64,000 nucleotides of DNA, taken from JAXLWB01 sp046328715. GTDB lineage: Bacteria > Chloroflexota > Anaerolineae > Caldilineales > Caldilineaceae. The position numbers were made by a program, and so were the translations under genes. This document shows positions 52,868 to 62,429 of this stretch, in pieces (position 1 is the stretch's first letter; each line of letters begins with the position of its first letter). A model generated the notes under the pieces. That model saw nothing but the letters and a program-made list of their open reading frames with translations. It searched no databases and was not told the origin of the DNA. The stretch spans positions 1 through 64,000 of the forward strand of contig JAXLWB010000015.1 in NCBI GenBank assembly GCA_046328715.1, in the 5' to 3' direction.

Positions 52868-53717
52868 AGAGTTGACCTATTTTCACTGAGGTACAGAGCG
52901 TTGAATCTTTGGAAAAGTAGTCGAGCACGGCCAAGACGCCGCGCAAGTTTTGTTCAAATTCGGGCAGCACTTGCGTGCGCAGTTCGATCGTGATGGCAGG
53001 GATGCCTTGTAGGGCCAGCCAATTGGTACCATCACCAGAGATTGAATAGGCAGTAAAAGCCGAACGCAAGGGATAACCCGAGCCATCTGCATAGCTTTGC
53101 GCCAGTCGTTCTGCGGCAGGGAATGGACCATCACAGCCACCTGCATACACCCCATTAGCCGAGCTATGCCAAAAGACAACACCAACAGTCGATGGATCGG
53201 CTAGATAGTCGGCTAGCGCACGCGTCTCAACTTCCGACATTGCTGCGCTGCCGCCACTCACTCTTCCTCGTGGCCCTTGTGCCAAGGCGCTCCACTGACA
53301 ATCCCAATTGCGATTGAGATCAATATTATTGCCGTTAAAACGCCCAACATAGGGATCTCTCACAATCGCAGGCCGGGTCACCTTGTTTCGTTCAAGCGTA
53401 CCCACCACCTTGATCAGTCCGTCGGGATTGGCGACTGGTACGATTTCCACCGTTACAGCTTCTGGCACCAGGGCAGGATGAGCCCGGAAATGTTCGATCA
53501 TCTGCCAAGCGAGTTCAATTGTGTTGCGTTCGTAACCGCCATGAATGCCGCCAACGAAGATCACTCGTCGCCAGCCCGAACCAAAACGGTAGGCTTCAAT
53601 CGGATAGCCATTGGTCGATGTCCCGATCTGGCGCAACTCGCTTTGCTCGGATTGCAGGTCAGTCACATTGACTAGCGCAATCACAAAGCCCAGCAACAAC
53701 GCAAGCAGGCGCTTCAC
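52827..53717 (-). CDS. secreted M14-family zinc carboxypeptidase-like protein
   Basis: 296 residues. Short signal peptide (MKRLLALLLGFVIALVNV). Zinc ligands HxxE in GGIHGGYERNTIE; substrate Asn-Arg in NNIDLNRNWDC; third ligand His in VFWHSS; catalytic Glu in ITIELRT. Resembles gamma-D-glutamyl-meso-diaminopimelate or related peptidoglycan peptidases. GTG start overlaps the upstream stop as GTGA, so it is translated with the isomerase-like gene. Confidence 0.85.
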   Translation of the reverse strand: MKRLLALLLGFVIALVNVTDLQSEQSELRQIGTSTNGYPIEAYRFGSGWRRVIFVGGIHGGYERNTIELAWQMIEHFRAHPALVPEAVTVEIVPVANPDGLIKVVGTLERNKVTRPAIVRDPYVGRFNGNNIDLNRNWDCQWSALAQGPRGRVSGGSAAMSEVETRALADYLADPSTVGVVFWHSSANGVYAGGCDGPFPAAERLAQSYADGSGYPLRSAFTAYSISGDGTNWLALQGIPAITIELRTQVLPEFEQNLRGVLAVLDYFSKDSTLCTSVKIGQLYAKPAPCKTWLQP

Positions 53718-55138
53718 GTCAGCTCCAGCACTTCGATACCGACCAGTCGAGCCACTGCCCGCAACTCCTCACGCACATCGCCGTATGTGATTGAAAAATG
53801 ATGCTCCAGCCCTTTACACATCACTGTGTCGAACACTTCGAGCGCGGGCCGGTCAAAGCGGATCACACCGCTGGTGCCAGTAAAAGATTTGGGTGCACGC
53901 ACCATTTCGCCGCCGCCGATGACGAGTTGGTAGGAGTTGCGAATTGCGAATTGCGAATTGCGGTCTGTGTCTTGCTGGATCGTGACTCGGTGTAACCGAG
54001 CGATGGTCACGCGGCCAGGTTTGAGCGGAAATTCGAAGAGCAATGGCAGCTTACGATTGGAATGGATCGTGCCAACGATGCCATGTTCGGGATCGGCCAT
54101 GCTGAAAGGGGCAAGTCCACAATGCCAGAGCACGCCACTATTTGTTTCCCCGTCGATTGAAACAAGATCAGTTAGAAAGGCGTGGCTATCGCTCAACGTC
54201 TGCAGCAGCAGCGAGGTGAGCGTACCGTTAACATCGGCTTCGCAACTGGCGGGACACTTTTCTTCGTTCATGACGCTCATCGCCCCGCAGGCGGCACAGC
54301 CCAATTCGGTAAAGAACTCGGGCCAGCAACGCACGGCCACACCGCTCAAGCCTTTGCTATCGGCAAGTTGGCGCAATGCGACATAGACACCGGCGGTGCC
54401 ATTGGTTGCGCCTTGGTCCAGTTCCCCAAGGTTGGACGCTTGCATACGCACTCGTTGCAAGAATTGGTCACGATCTGGCTGCTCGGCACGTTTAGATTGA
54501 AAGAGAAAACCCGGCAATCCCACAGAAACCACTTCGCTACCAAAAAGCTGGGACAGGGCGGTTGCATCGTATCGGCAAGTATCGAAGCCAACTGGATGGG
54601 CACCGATCAAGCCGATGCGTGCCCCCTGTAATTTCTTCAACGCTGCCCCGGCTCGTGCTAAGGTGGTAATCTTAGTCAGCGCCGACGGATCGTTAGCGCG
54701 ACAAAGAAGATAGTCATACTTTAACCCAGCCAACAAAAAGGCGTGGGCTGTCAGATTAATGCCACAGAGGCTGTTGAGGCGCAAGCGTCCACCCTCACGT
54801 GCGTCTGGTACGGCCCAGAGTAGGATGGAAGGTGGGGGTTTTGAATTTGAGATTGCAGATTGCGGATTTTGGGCGAGTGCGGTAGCGATCTGGACGGCCA
54901 TGGAGCTGTCGGCAAAGCTGGCTTGGAGCAGGATGAGCAGATCAAAGTTGCTGTTTTGTAGCTCAGCAATCGCCCGTTCGGCAGCGGCGGCGTCCATCAA
55001 CAATTCGTTACGAGTACCAACTACGCTAAAGCCAGCATTCGTCAACTGTTGCAACGCCGTATCCGCCACCGATTGCGCCAGCGGCACATCAAAGGTTGGG
55101 CGAGCGATGGAGATAAGTGCAATGGTTTGCTTTGTCAT
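53714..55138 (-). CDS. L-fucose/L-arabinose isomerase-like protein with repeat-derived insertions
   Basis: 474 residues with the FucI/AraA-type fold: an N-terminal domain (LLILLQASFADSSMAVQIA), a middle domain (RIGLIGAHPVGFD) and a C-terminal domain (CWPEFFTELGCAACGAMS, VMCKGLEHHFSITYGD) holding presumptive metal ligands. Two short segments, NPQSAISNSKPPP and RNSQFAIRNSYQ, are encoded by 'gcgaattgcgaattgcgg' intergenic-type words at 54843-54871 and 53932-53967. They look like in-frame repeat insertions. Likely a ketol isomerase; substrate unclear. Confidence 0.8.
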   Translation of the reverse strand: MTKQTIALISIARPTFDVPLAQSVADTALQQLTNAGFSVVGTRNELLMDAAAAERAIAELQNSNFDLLILLQASFADSSMAVQIATALAQNPQSAISNSKPPPSILLWAVPDAREGGRLRLNSLCGINLTAHAFLLAGLKYDYLLCRANDPSALTKITTLARAGAALKKLQGARIGLIGAHPVGFDTCRYDATALSQLFGSEVVSVGLPGFLFQSKRAEQPDRDQFLQRVRMQASNLGELDQGATNGTAGVYVALRQLADSKGLSGVAVRCWPEFFTELGCAACGAMSVMNEEKCPASCEADVNGTLTSLLLQTLSDSHAFLTDLVSIDGETNSGVLWHCGLAPFSMADPEHGIVGTIHSNRKLPLLFEFPLKPGRVTIARLHRVTIQQDTDRNSQFAIRNSYQLVIGGGEMVRAPKSFTGTSGVIRFDRPALEVFDTVMCKGLEHHFSITYGDVREELRAVARLVGIEVLELT

Positions 55139-55199
55139 AGTGTGCTACGAGTCATAAATCACCCATCAGGGATCACGAGTCAAACGAACGACCTATGGC

Positions 55200-56429
55200 C
55201 TAGAACTCATGACGGTTTTCAACCCACAATTCCTCCACCCCACGCAAGGCAATATCCTGTCGCCAGCGGAGCGGGCCAGCCTCGGCCAGTCTCAGATTGG
55301 GGCATTGTTCTGTCAGCGCATTGAGCAGCATCGAGACCTCCATCCTCGCCAACGGTGCGCCGAGACAAAAATGAATGCCGATGCCAAAGCCTAAATGGCG
55401 ACTGCTTGGGCGTTGCAGATCAAGCATTTCCGGTTCGGCAAAGTGGGCTGGATCGTGATTCGCAGAACCGATCATTTGTAACACCATATGTCCTTTCCGG
55501 ATGCGGGCACCAGCAATTTCAGCGTCTTCGGTCGCAATGCGCCAACCACGTTGCACAGGTGTGTCGTAGCGCAACAGTTCATCGACGGCGGGCTCTGCCA
55601 ATGCTGGCTGTTCACAAAGCAAGCGCCACTGCTTCGGATTATGTAGCAAAGCCAGGAGACCATTGCCGATCAGGTTGGTCGTAGTTTCATGGCCTGCAAT
55701 AAAGAGCGTAACCACCGTTGAAACCAGTTCAGCATGGGTAAGTCGATCACCCTCCTGCTGGTTGAGCAGATGTGAGAGTAGATCGTTGCGCGGACTATGC
55801 GTGCGCTCGGCGATCATCTCGGCAATGTACTGGCGCATCTCAAGCAGACTGCGTTGAGCCAGGGCGGCACTTTCGCCATCGACCCGTCCACCCTTGGCAA
55901 AGAGCGTGTTTACATCCAACGCCCAACGGCGGAAGCGGTCACTGTCACTGACTGGTGCGCCCAACATCTGCAACACCACGATGGCGGGCAAGGGATAGGC
56001 AAGCGCCGCAATCAGGTCGAAACGGGGTTGCGATGCTGCTTGCTCAAGCAGATTGGTGATTATCGACTGGAGATTTGGACGCAATGCTTCGAGATAGCGG
56101 GGTGCAAAGAACGGCGTTAACAATGCGCGCAGCCGAGTATGGGCAGGCGGGTCGCTGTGGGCGATGCCGTAGCGGTAATGGGTTTCAAGCTGGGTCATTT
56201 CGCTGCGCAACTCGGGTGAAAGATTTTGCAGCAGATAAGCAATCCGTCCTGCGCTGGAAAAACGCTGCGGATCGCGCAACGTCGCCACGATGTCGTCATG
56301 ACGGGTCAACACCCAGCCGCCCCAGGCCTCGCTCCAAAAGATCGGGGCTTCTTGACGCAATTGGGCATAGATTGGGTAGGGATCGACAAAAAAATGCGGC
56401 GAGGTGATCAACTGATCAGGGCGAGTCAT
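55200..56429 (-). CDS. cytochrome P450
   Basis: 409-residue soluble bacterial P450. I-helix oxygen-binding motif AGHETT, ExxR in ELLR, and heme loop FGIGIHFCLGAPLAR with Cys355. Class I type needing ferredoxin partners, none adjacent. Its start is four bases past the stop of the glycosyltransferase gene upstream, so the two are one operon. Substrate unknown. Confidence 0.93.
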   Translation of the reverse strand: MTRPDQLITSPHFFVDPYPIYAQLRQEAPIFWSEAWGGWVLTRHDDIVATLRDPQRFSSAGRIAYLLQNLSPELRSEMTQLETHYRYGIAHSDPPAHTRLRALLTPFFAPRYLEALRPNLQSIITNLLEQAASQPRFDLIAALAYPLPAIVVLQMLGAPVSDSDRFRRWALDVNTLFAKGGRVDGESAALAQRSLLEMRQYIAEMIAERTHSPRNDLLSHLLNQQEGDRLTHAELVSTVVTLFIAGHETTTNLIGNGLLALLHNPKQWRLLCEQPALAEPAVDELLRYDTPVQRGWRIATEDAEIAGARIRKGHMVLQMIGSANHDPAHFAEPEMLDLQRPSSRHLGFGIGIHFCLGAPLARMEVSMLLNALTEQCPNLRLAEAGPLRWRQDIALRGVEELWVENRHEF

Positions 56430-56433
56430 GAGG

Positions 56434-57630
56434 TTAGCCTGCCTTTGTTTTGCGCTGCGATGTCAGGCGATGAACTCGAATTGCCTTGCGATAATACCCT
56501 ACCAGTTGGTCCATCGTTGAGCGCCATGATTGACTCAGGGCGTGGGCTAAGGCATTTTCAGCCAACTGATCCCGCAGCGCAGGGTTTTGGCGTAGTTTTT
56601 GCACCTGTTGCCCGATCTGCTGGGGCTGATTCGGGTCAAAAAAGAGACCGTTGATGCCATCCTTAATCGTATCCAGCACACCACCTGTGCGCGCCGCAAT
56701 CACAGGCACACGACAGGCCATTGCCTCCAGGGCGACCAAGCCAAAGGTTTCTGTAGTGGATGGGAAGAGAAAGACATCGGCAGATCGATATGCGGCAATT
56801 AGGTCGTCGCCCTTGAGATAGCCGGGAAAGGTGGTATCCGTGCCGGCAAAATGTTTCTTTAACTCCTCATGGTTGGGACCTTCGCCAATCAAGGCAAGGC
56901 TGACCCCTTCCTGCGGGAACAGTTGATCGCGCAATTGGTGCAATCCTTTTTCAGGAGCATGGCGACCGACGTTGACAATCAAAAAGTTGTCAGGTTTACC
57001 TCCCGTCAGACGGGATCGCATGGCGGCATCACGCGGGCCTGGCGAAAAGCGATCGGTGTCGATTCCGCGCTTCCACCAGCGGACACGGCGGAAGCGCTGT
57101 TCACGCAATTCGTCCCGCATCGCAGTGGAGGTGCAAAGTGAAAGATCGGCACGGTTATGCAAAAAGCGCTCATAAGCCCACAATGGTTTGGCGAGGGAAC
57201 CATAACCATAATGTTGGGCATATTTGGGCAGATGGGTATGAAACGAAGCGACAGTCGGTGCGCCGATTGCCTGGGCACACCAGAGTCCGAACGGGCCAAG
57301 AAAGAAAGGATGCACGACATGCACCACGTCCGGCTGAAAGGACTTCACCTGCTGGAAGATCGCACGGCTGGGAAGCAACATACGCAATTCAGGATAGAAG
57401 AAGAGCCGCGGCCCACGCGCTCCGATCACCTTTGCCCCTGCAACTTCAGCAGGGGCCCCCGAAGGCGCAACCACCAATACCTGATGGCCCAACTCGTTGA
57501 GGCGGCGCAACATGAGCGTGAGAATGGTAACAACACCATCAATTTTGGGTAAAAAGGTTTCGGTAAAAACGGCAACTCGTAGCCGACGGGGCGGACATCC
57601 ATTGTCCGATGGTAGTCTCAACTCAGACAT
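56434..57630 (-). CDS. sqdX: family 4 glycosyltransferase, SqdX-like
   Basis: 398 residues, GT-B fold. An N-terminal acceptor domain (FTETFLPKIDGVVTIL, HVVHPFFLGPFGLW, SFHTHLPKYAQHYG) and a C-terminal donor domain (NVGRHAPEKGL, SADVFLFPSTTETFGLVALEAMA). These blocks match sulfoquinovosyltransferases and related diacylglycerol mannosyltransferases. Divergent placement from sqdB, 400 bases away, supports SqdX: transfer of sulfoquinovose to diacylglycerol to make the sulfolipid SQDG. A different lipid glycosyltransferase is the alternative. Confidence 0.75.
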   Translation of the reverse strand: MSELRLPSDNGCPPRRLRVAVFTETFLPKIDGVVTILTLMLRRLNELGHQVLVVAPSGAPAEVAGAKVIGARGPRLFFYPELRMLLPSRAIFQQVKSFQPDVVHVVHPFFLGPFGLWCAQAIGAPTVASFHTHLPKYAQHYGYGSLAKPLWAYERFLHNRADLSLCTSTAMRDELREQRFRRVRWWKRGIDTDRFSPGPRDAAMRSRLTGGKPDNFLIVNVGRHAPEKGLHQLRDQLFPQEGVSLALIGEGPNHEELKKHFAGTDTTFPGYLKGDDLIAAYRSADVFLFPSTTETFGLVALEAMACRVPVIAARTGGVLDTIKDGINGLFFDPNQPQQIGQQVQKLRQNPALRDQLAENALAHALSQSWRSTMDQLVGYYRKAIRVHRLTSQRKTKAG

Positions 57631-58030
57631 CCAGTAACTCCTAATAATAAAATGATACCAAAGCGTTGTTTTCTGGCAACCCTTAGGTTAGTGCTGGTAT
57701 GATGCAGGCACACGTCATGTGTCAATACAGTCAAAAGGGTATTATCTAGGGAATTGTTATTTGCCGCACATTTTTGACTAGACTTCGTTCTAATCACTGA
57801 ATACAACTTCCCGAAGTAGTAAACCTGACACAGCGTGGAATATAGTAGCAATTGCAGGTTACGCAAACAAAAAGTGTAACGACCCGAGTGATGGTCACTC
57901 GCTAGGAGAACAAGCCAACCCTGCGAGGTTGAGCAGGGAATAGTAGCCGATAGGTTGCATTGCTACCGAAAACTGTTTTCAAAAGAAAATACATCTTAAC
58001 AGACTAGATTAGAAAAATGAGGAACAGACT
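57631..58030. other. 400-base divergent region between sqdX-like and sqdB
   Basis: No gene. The half nearest sqdB carries several hairpins (separate entry); the other half is AT-rich and should hold both promoters. Confidence 0.6.
57880..57995 (+). promoter_or_regulatory. structured leader upstream of sqdB
   Basis: Four consecutive hairpins read toward sqdB: cgagtga/tcactcg, ccctgc/gcaggg, gtagc/gctac and gaaaac/ttttc, ending about 40 bases before the ATG. I could not match it to a known riboswitch family. Transcription start unknown. Confidence 0.4.
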
Positions 58031-59335
58031 ATGAATGAACGGGGACGAATCATTGTACTTGGGGGTGATGGCTTTTGTGGATGGCCAACGAGCTTGCGGC
58101 TTTCCAAGGCAGGCTACGAGGTAACCATCGTCGATAACCTCTCCCGCCGCAAGATCGACATCGAACTGGGCACACAGTCTCTCACACCGATTGAGACGAT
58201 TGAAAATCGGCTAGCGACTTGGAAGCAGGTCACTGGCAATACTATCAATTTTGTCAACCTCAACCTCGCCGAAGATTATTCGGAATTGTGCCAACTGCTG
58301 CTCAAAATCCAACCTGATGCCATCGTCCACTTTGCCGAACAACGAGCTGCGCCTTACTCAATGAAGTCCCCGCGCCACAAACGCTATACGGTCAACAATA
58401 ACATCAATGGCACACACAATCTGCTCTGTGCCTTGGTCGAAACCAAAGTGGACAGCCATCTAGTCCATTTGGGAACGATGGGTGTGTATGGTTATGGCAC
58501 TGCCGGCATGGTCGTTCCCGAAGGCTATCTGGATGTAACAGTCGATGTTGATGGCGAAGACAAGGATGTGCAGATTGCCTATCCGCCCAACCCGGGCAGC
58601 ATCTATCACATGACCAAGGTGTTGGACGCACAGCTTTTCTTCTACTATAACAAGAACGATCAACTTCGCATCACCGATCTGCACCAAGGCGTGGTCTGGG
58701 GAACCAATACGCCCGAGACACTGCTCCACCCGGCTCTGATCAACCGTTTCGACTACGAAGGTGACTACGGCACTGTGCTCAACCGCTTCCTGATGCAGGC
58801 GGCGATTGGACATCCGCTGACGGTCTACGGCAAAGGTGGTCAGACGCGCGCCTTTATTCACATCCGCAACACTGCCGAATGTGTGCAACTGGCGATTGAA
58901 AATCCGCCGAAGAAGGGTGACCGCGTGCAAGTCTTCAATCAGGTGACGGAGACCCACCGCGTCGAAGACCTGGCCGAGATGGTAGCCAAACTCACCGGAG
59001 CCGAAATTCGTTACTACATCAACCCGCGCAACGAGGCATTGGAAAATGAGCTACGCGTGCGCAATGATAACTTCATGCGCCTAGGTCTCAAGCCGATCAA
59101 GCTCAGTGAAGGGTTGCTGCACGAAGTGGTTGAGGTAGCAGCTAAGTACAAAGAACGCTGCAATCTAGACAAGATTCCACCGAGTTCACGCTGGCGCGAG
59201 GATATTCAACTCGACCGCGAAGGGAAATACCTGCCGCCCAAGGTGATTAAGGCAGAACATGGCGCACAAGGTCACGCTGAACCAGGGACAAACGGTCAGG
59301 TGAATGGGCAGGTCAAAGAGCTTGTTCAAGTTTAG
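58031..59335 (+). CDS. sqdB: UDP-sulfoquinovose synthase
   Basis: 434 residues. Extended short-chain dehydrogenase making UDP-sulfoquinovose from UDP-glucose and sulfite. NAD loop VLGGDGFCGWPTSLRL is the characteristic SQD1/SqdB form; NLSRRKIDIELG, LHLGTMGVYGYG and SIYHMTKVLDA (the YxxxK equivalent) follow, then LHQGVVWGTNT. A Gln/Gly-rich tail of about 25 residues is extra. Starts at the ATG in GAGGAACAGACTATG. Divergent from the SqdX-like gene. Confidence 0.95.
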   Translation: MNERGRIIVLGGDGFCGWPTSLRLSKAGYEVTIVDNLSRRKIDIELGTQSLTPIETIENRLATWKQVTGNTINFVNLNLAEDYSELCQLLLKIQPDAIVHFAEQRAAPYSMKSPRHKRYTVNNNINGTHNLLCALVETKVDSHLVHLGTMGVYGYGTAGMVVPEGYLDVTVDVDGEDKDVQIAYPPNPGSIYHMTKVLDAQLFFYYNKNDQLRITDLHQGVVWGTNTPETLLHPALINRFDYEGDYGTVLNRFLMQAAIGHPLTVYGKGGQTRAFIHIRNTAECVQLAIENPPKKGDRVQVFNQVTETHRVEDLAEMVAKLTGAEIRYYINPRNEALENELRVRNDNFMRLGLKPIKLSEGLLHEVVEVAAKYKERCNLDKIPPSSRWREDIQLDREGKYLPPKVIKAEHGAQGHAEPGTNGQVNGQVKELVQV

Positions 59336-59341
59336 GTGAAT

Positions 59342-59383
59342 TGTTCCGTAGGGCTACCTGAATTCAGGTCTCCCTACGGAACA
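59342..59383. terminator. hairpin between convergent sqdB and P450 genes
   Basis: tgttccgtaggg/ccctacggaaca with an inner cctgaattcagg palindrome. Bidirectional terminator by position. Confidence 0.65.
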
Positions 59384-59387
59384 GTGG

Positions 59388-60794
59388 TTAGCGTCGATGG
59401 AGGGTCATCGGCATGCCGTCCTTGGCGCGCAGTGTGATCAAGGGCTGCATCACTGGCTGATAGCCAGGTTTGAGCTTAAGGCTATAGCGTTGGGCGATCA
59501 TCGACAGTAGAAGTTGCGCCTCGTAAAGTGCGAACTGGAAGCCGATGCATTTGTGTGGGCCGCCACCAAAGGGCACATAGGCATAGGGATGCTGTTTAGC
59601 AGCGTTGGCAGGAGCAAAACGCTCCGGGTCGAACTTCTCGGGATCGGGCCAGAATTGCGGATGGCGGTGGATCACATAGTTCATGATCACAACGCCTGCC
59701 CCAGCGGGTACAGTGTAGTTACCCAGTTGATCTTCGTTGATGGCTTGGCGGGCGTTGGCATGCGCCGCAGGGTAGAGGCGCATCGCTTCTTCGATCACCA
59801 TCTTGGTATAGGGCAGTTTTGGTAGATCTTCCATCCCAGGTCTGCGTCCGTTTAATACACCATCCACCTCGGCGTGCAGTTTTTCCTCAACTTCAGGATT
59901 CTTGGAAAGCAGGTAGAGTGTCCAGGTCAAGGTGTTAGAGGTTGTCTCATGCCCCGCACCGATCAGCACGCGAATCTCGCGCGTCATCTGCTCATCATCC
60001 ATCGGTGCGCCTGTATCCTCGTAGCGCGACTCCATCAACAGATCGAGCATGTCCACCTGGCGGCCACTCTGTTCAGCGCTGCCCTGCTCGGCAATCAGCT
60101 TGTGGCGAGCCGCAATCATCTCTGGTACGATGTGTTCGACCGCATGGTTAGATGTCCTCAGCTCTCGATTGAGCTTGGTTGGAACCCAAAGCGGCCAGGC
60201 AAAGATGCGGCCCAGGCGATAGTTGAAATATTCACTGCTGGCGGTGATGCTGCGTCCTAACTCTGCGCTCTCAGTGAGCAGATCGATGCTGAAGAGCGAA
60301 AGACCAACAATCCGCAACGTGAGGCGCATCATCTCTTTGTCGATGTCGAGCATCTCACCCTCAGCGCGCTTGTCCCACTCTGTGAGCATCTTCTGGGTGT
60401 TATCGGTCATGATCGAACCGAAGCCCATGATCTTCTGCCGATGGAAAGCAGGTTGCATCAAGCGGCGTTGGCGCAGCCAGAAGTCACCGTCACTGGTGAG
60501 GAGTGTTTCGCCCAACATGGCCTTTAACAACCCGTTGCCTGCCTCATTGCGTTTGTAATTCTTGTTGTTGTCCACAAACACATGCTTGAGATAATCTGGA
60601 TGAAAGATCGCATACGACCAAAATGGGCCGAAGCGCATGCGCACAATGTCGCCATATTGACGAAAGGCGCGTGAGTAAAGCCCGAGTTGATCACGCCGAA
60701 ATTCGGGTAGCACCCCAAAGGGCCAACTGCCCATGGAGGGAGGTGTTTTCTGGGCGCTTTTGTTGAGTGAAGAACCAGCCGACATCGTTGTCAT
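59388..60794 (-). CDS. cytochrome P450 (CYP102/CYP110-like)
   Basis: 468 residues. Proline-rich start PPSMGSWPFGVLPEF; C-helix WLRQRRLMQPAFHRQ; I-helix GAGHETTSNTL; ExxR in EEAMRLYP; heme loop FGGGPHKCIGFQFA with Cys416. Resembles fatty-acid or carotenoid-type bacterial P450s more than the P450 at 55200. GAGGG lies 9 bases before the ATG at 60794; upstream in-frame sequence is a 'gcaagatgcaag' repeat. Confidence 0.92.
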   Translation of the reverse strand: MTTMSAGSSLNKSAQKTPPSMGSWPFGVLPEFRRDQLGLYSRAFRQYGDIVRMRFGPFWSYAIFHPDYLKHVFVDNNKNYKRNEAGNGLLKAMLGETLLTSDGDFWLRQRRLMQPAFHRQKIMGFGSIMTDNTQKMLTEWDKRAEGEMLDIDKEMMRLTLRIVGLSLFSIDLLTESAELGRSITASSEYFNYRLGRIFAWPLWVPTKLNRELRTSNHAVEHIVPEMIAARHKLIAEQGSAEQSGRQVDMLDLLMESRYEDTGAPMDDEQMTREIRVLIGAGHETTSNTLTWTLYLLSKNPEVEEKLHAEVDGVLNGRRPGMEDLPKLPYTKMVIEEAMRLYPAAHANARQAINEDQLGNYTVPAGAGVVIMNYVIHRHPQFWPDPEKFDPERFAPANAAKQHPYAYVPFGGGPHKCIGFQFALYEAQLLLSMIAQRYSLKLKPGYQPVMQPLITLRAKDGMPMTLHRR

Positions 60795-60896
60795 AGATCG
60801 TACCCTCGTAAAAAAGTTAATCTCTCCTTGCCAATCCCCTGTTGTACAGGATTGCCGCATTGTAGCACATATTGTGAAATTTAGAACAAAGAGGGA

Positions 60897-60968
60897 ATGC
60901 AAGATGCAAGTTACAAGTTGCAGAAAGTCGATTACAGACCTGCAACCTGCATCTTGCATCTTGCATAA
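60897..60968. repeat. 'gcaagatgcaagttacaag' inverted words
   Basis: tgcaagatgcaagttacaagttgc faces gcaacctgcatcttgcatcttgc in the divergent region between the P450 and Crp/Fnr genes. Confidence 0.7.
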
Positions 60969-61004
60969 ATTTCAATCGTCGATTGTACAGTGTAGAATAG
61001 TGGC

Positions 61005-61691
61005 ATGCCCAAGGAAGACCATTTAGCAAGTATTGAATTGTGGCAAAGAGCTGCACTTCTTCCAGGTTTGCCAATTTCAGTACTTGAAGCACTTGCCGAT
61101 CATTCAACGCGTCATGTCTTTGCCCCCAATCAGATCATCTTTGACGAAGGGGCACCGGTCGCAGGGCTGTATGTGGTAGCAAGTGGTACGGTCAAAATTT
61201 GCCGCTTTTCGAAGGAAGGGCGTGAATATATCTTACAAATTTTCCAGCATGGCGATACCTTCAACGATGTGGCTGCAATGGACGGTGGCCCCAATCCTGC
61301 CACGGCGATCGCTATGACCGACACTGTACTATGGCGCATCGGACGACATGAGTTACAGATGTTGGCGCATAAATATCCTACTCTGGCTTGGGTGATGTTG
61401 GAGAGCATTGCGCGACGCACGCGTTATTTGGTGCATACGGTACAAGACTTGGCAATGCGTAGTGTACGCGCTCGGTTAGCAAGGTTGTTATTGGAGCAAG
61501 CGAGATCGAGCAGTAGCTCCGCCCTCCCGCAACTTTTGACGCAAGAAGAGATGGCCAGTCGCTTGGGCACCGTGCGCGAAGTGATTGGTCGCGCGCTGCG
61601 CAGTTTGGCCGCCGCCGGAATTATTGAAATTGACCGTCATCGGGTCGTGATTCTCGACCTCCAGCGTTTGGAAGAAGAGAGTGAATTGTAA
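61005..61691 (+). CDS. Crp/Fnr family transcriptional regulator
   Basis: 228 residues. cNMP-binding beta-roll (FDEGAPVAGLYVVASGTVKI), dimer helix, and C-terminal winged helix (LTQEEMASRLGTVREVIGRALRSLAAAGII). No N-terminal cysteine cluster, so not an oxygen-sensing [4Fe-4S] FNR; more like NO- or ligand-responsive DNR/NnrR types. It heads the plus-strand run leading to the nosZ-like gene, making it a candidate regulator of N2O reduction. Confidence 0.9.
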   Translation: MPKEDHLASIELWQRAALLPGLPISVLEALADHSTRHVFAPNQIIFDEGAPVAGLYVVASGTVKICRFSKEGREYILQIFQHGDTFNDVAAMDGGPNPATAIAMTDTVLWRIGRHELQMLAHKYPTLAWVMLESIARRTRYLVHTVQDLAMRSVRARLARLLLEQARSSSSSALPQLLTQEEMASRLGTVREVIGRALRSLAAAGIIEIDRHRVVILDLQRLEEESEL

Positions 61692-61727
61692 TCATCAAAC
61701 TTTCAAAATAAATAGGAGCAATACGCA

Positions 61728-62195
61728 ATGAAGATTAGCAATTCTACGTTGGAAACATGGGGAAAAATTATCGGTGTCATCATCGTTTTCTTCGTGATCC
61801 GCTCTGCCATTCAGTATTACAACACCGTGCCGCTCGTACCCACACCTGCGGAATCAACCGAAGCGACGGGCGCACAAGCGGGCGGTGCCAGTGAAGCGAT
61901 CACAACCACAGCAACGATCAGTGAGACTGCCCCCATCAGCGAAACTGGGACAATGACTGCCACTGAGGCTACGACGACAACGACAGAGGCTAGCACAACG
62001 GAAGCAGTAACGACCACCAATGTCATCACAGACAGTGCACCCATCACCGAGGCGACAACGATCACGGCAACGGAAGCGACTACCGAAACCGCTCCGTTAA
62101 CTGAGACCACCGGCACAGAGGCTACAAGCACACTGACCGCCACCGAAACCATAACAGAAACAACGCCCGTCACTGGAACCGGTAGCGGCGGCTAG
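61728..62195 (+). CDS. membrane-anchored Thr/Glu/Ala-rich protein
   Basis: 155 residues. One membrane helix (about 13-28) near the N-terminus, then a low-complexity tail built of T, E, A and S (TEATT, SETAP, TETTG variations) ending GSGG. Probably an exported, possibly glycosylated stalk. AGGAGC precedes the ATG. An intrinsic terminator follows. Function unknown; high repetition may vary between strains. Confidence 0.65.
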   Translation: MKISNSTLETWGKIIGVIIVFFVIRSAIQYYNTVPLVPTPAESTEATGAQAGGASEAITTTATISETAPISETGTMTATEATTTTTEASTTEAVTTTNVITDSAPITEATTITATEATTETAPLTETTGTEATSTLTATETITETTPVTGTGSGG

Positions 62196-62247
62196 CCTGA
62201 TACTTCGTCTGAAGTCTGCGAAAACCAAATTTGCACAGACATTTTCC

Positions 62248-62275
62248 GAGCTCAGGCAGCGTGCCTGAGCTTTTT
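62248..62275 (+). terminator. intrinsic terminator
   Basis: agctcaggca-gcg-tgcctgagct followed by TTTTT on the plus strand. A second, imperfect hairpin (cgtcccccgcatggcgca with its partner) at 62307-62373 follows before the next gene. Confidence 0.88.
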
Positions 62276-62429
62276 TATTTCGCTCATCTACGCAAAGTGC
62301 GAAAAAACGTCCCCCGCATGGCGCAAAAAATTGTAGGTAGTACGAAAATCTTCTGCGCCGTACGGGGGATGTTTTCGGGCAATCACAATTTTCAATGATG
62401 AGCATTGTATTCTTGTCATTGCTTCCTGT

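Noticed and set aside
57880..57995. Assignment of the sqdB leader to a known riboswitch (cobalamin, guanidine, glycine)
   Set aside because: Individual words looked similar but the conserved cores of those classes are missing.
61817..62173. 118-codon Val/Ser/Ala-rich minus-strand frame
   Set aside because: Antisense to the Thr-rich tail of the 61728 gene; the low-complexity codons create the frame.
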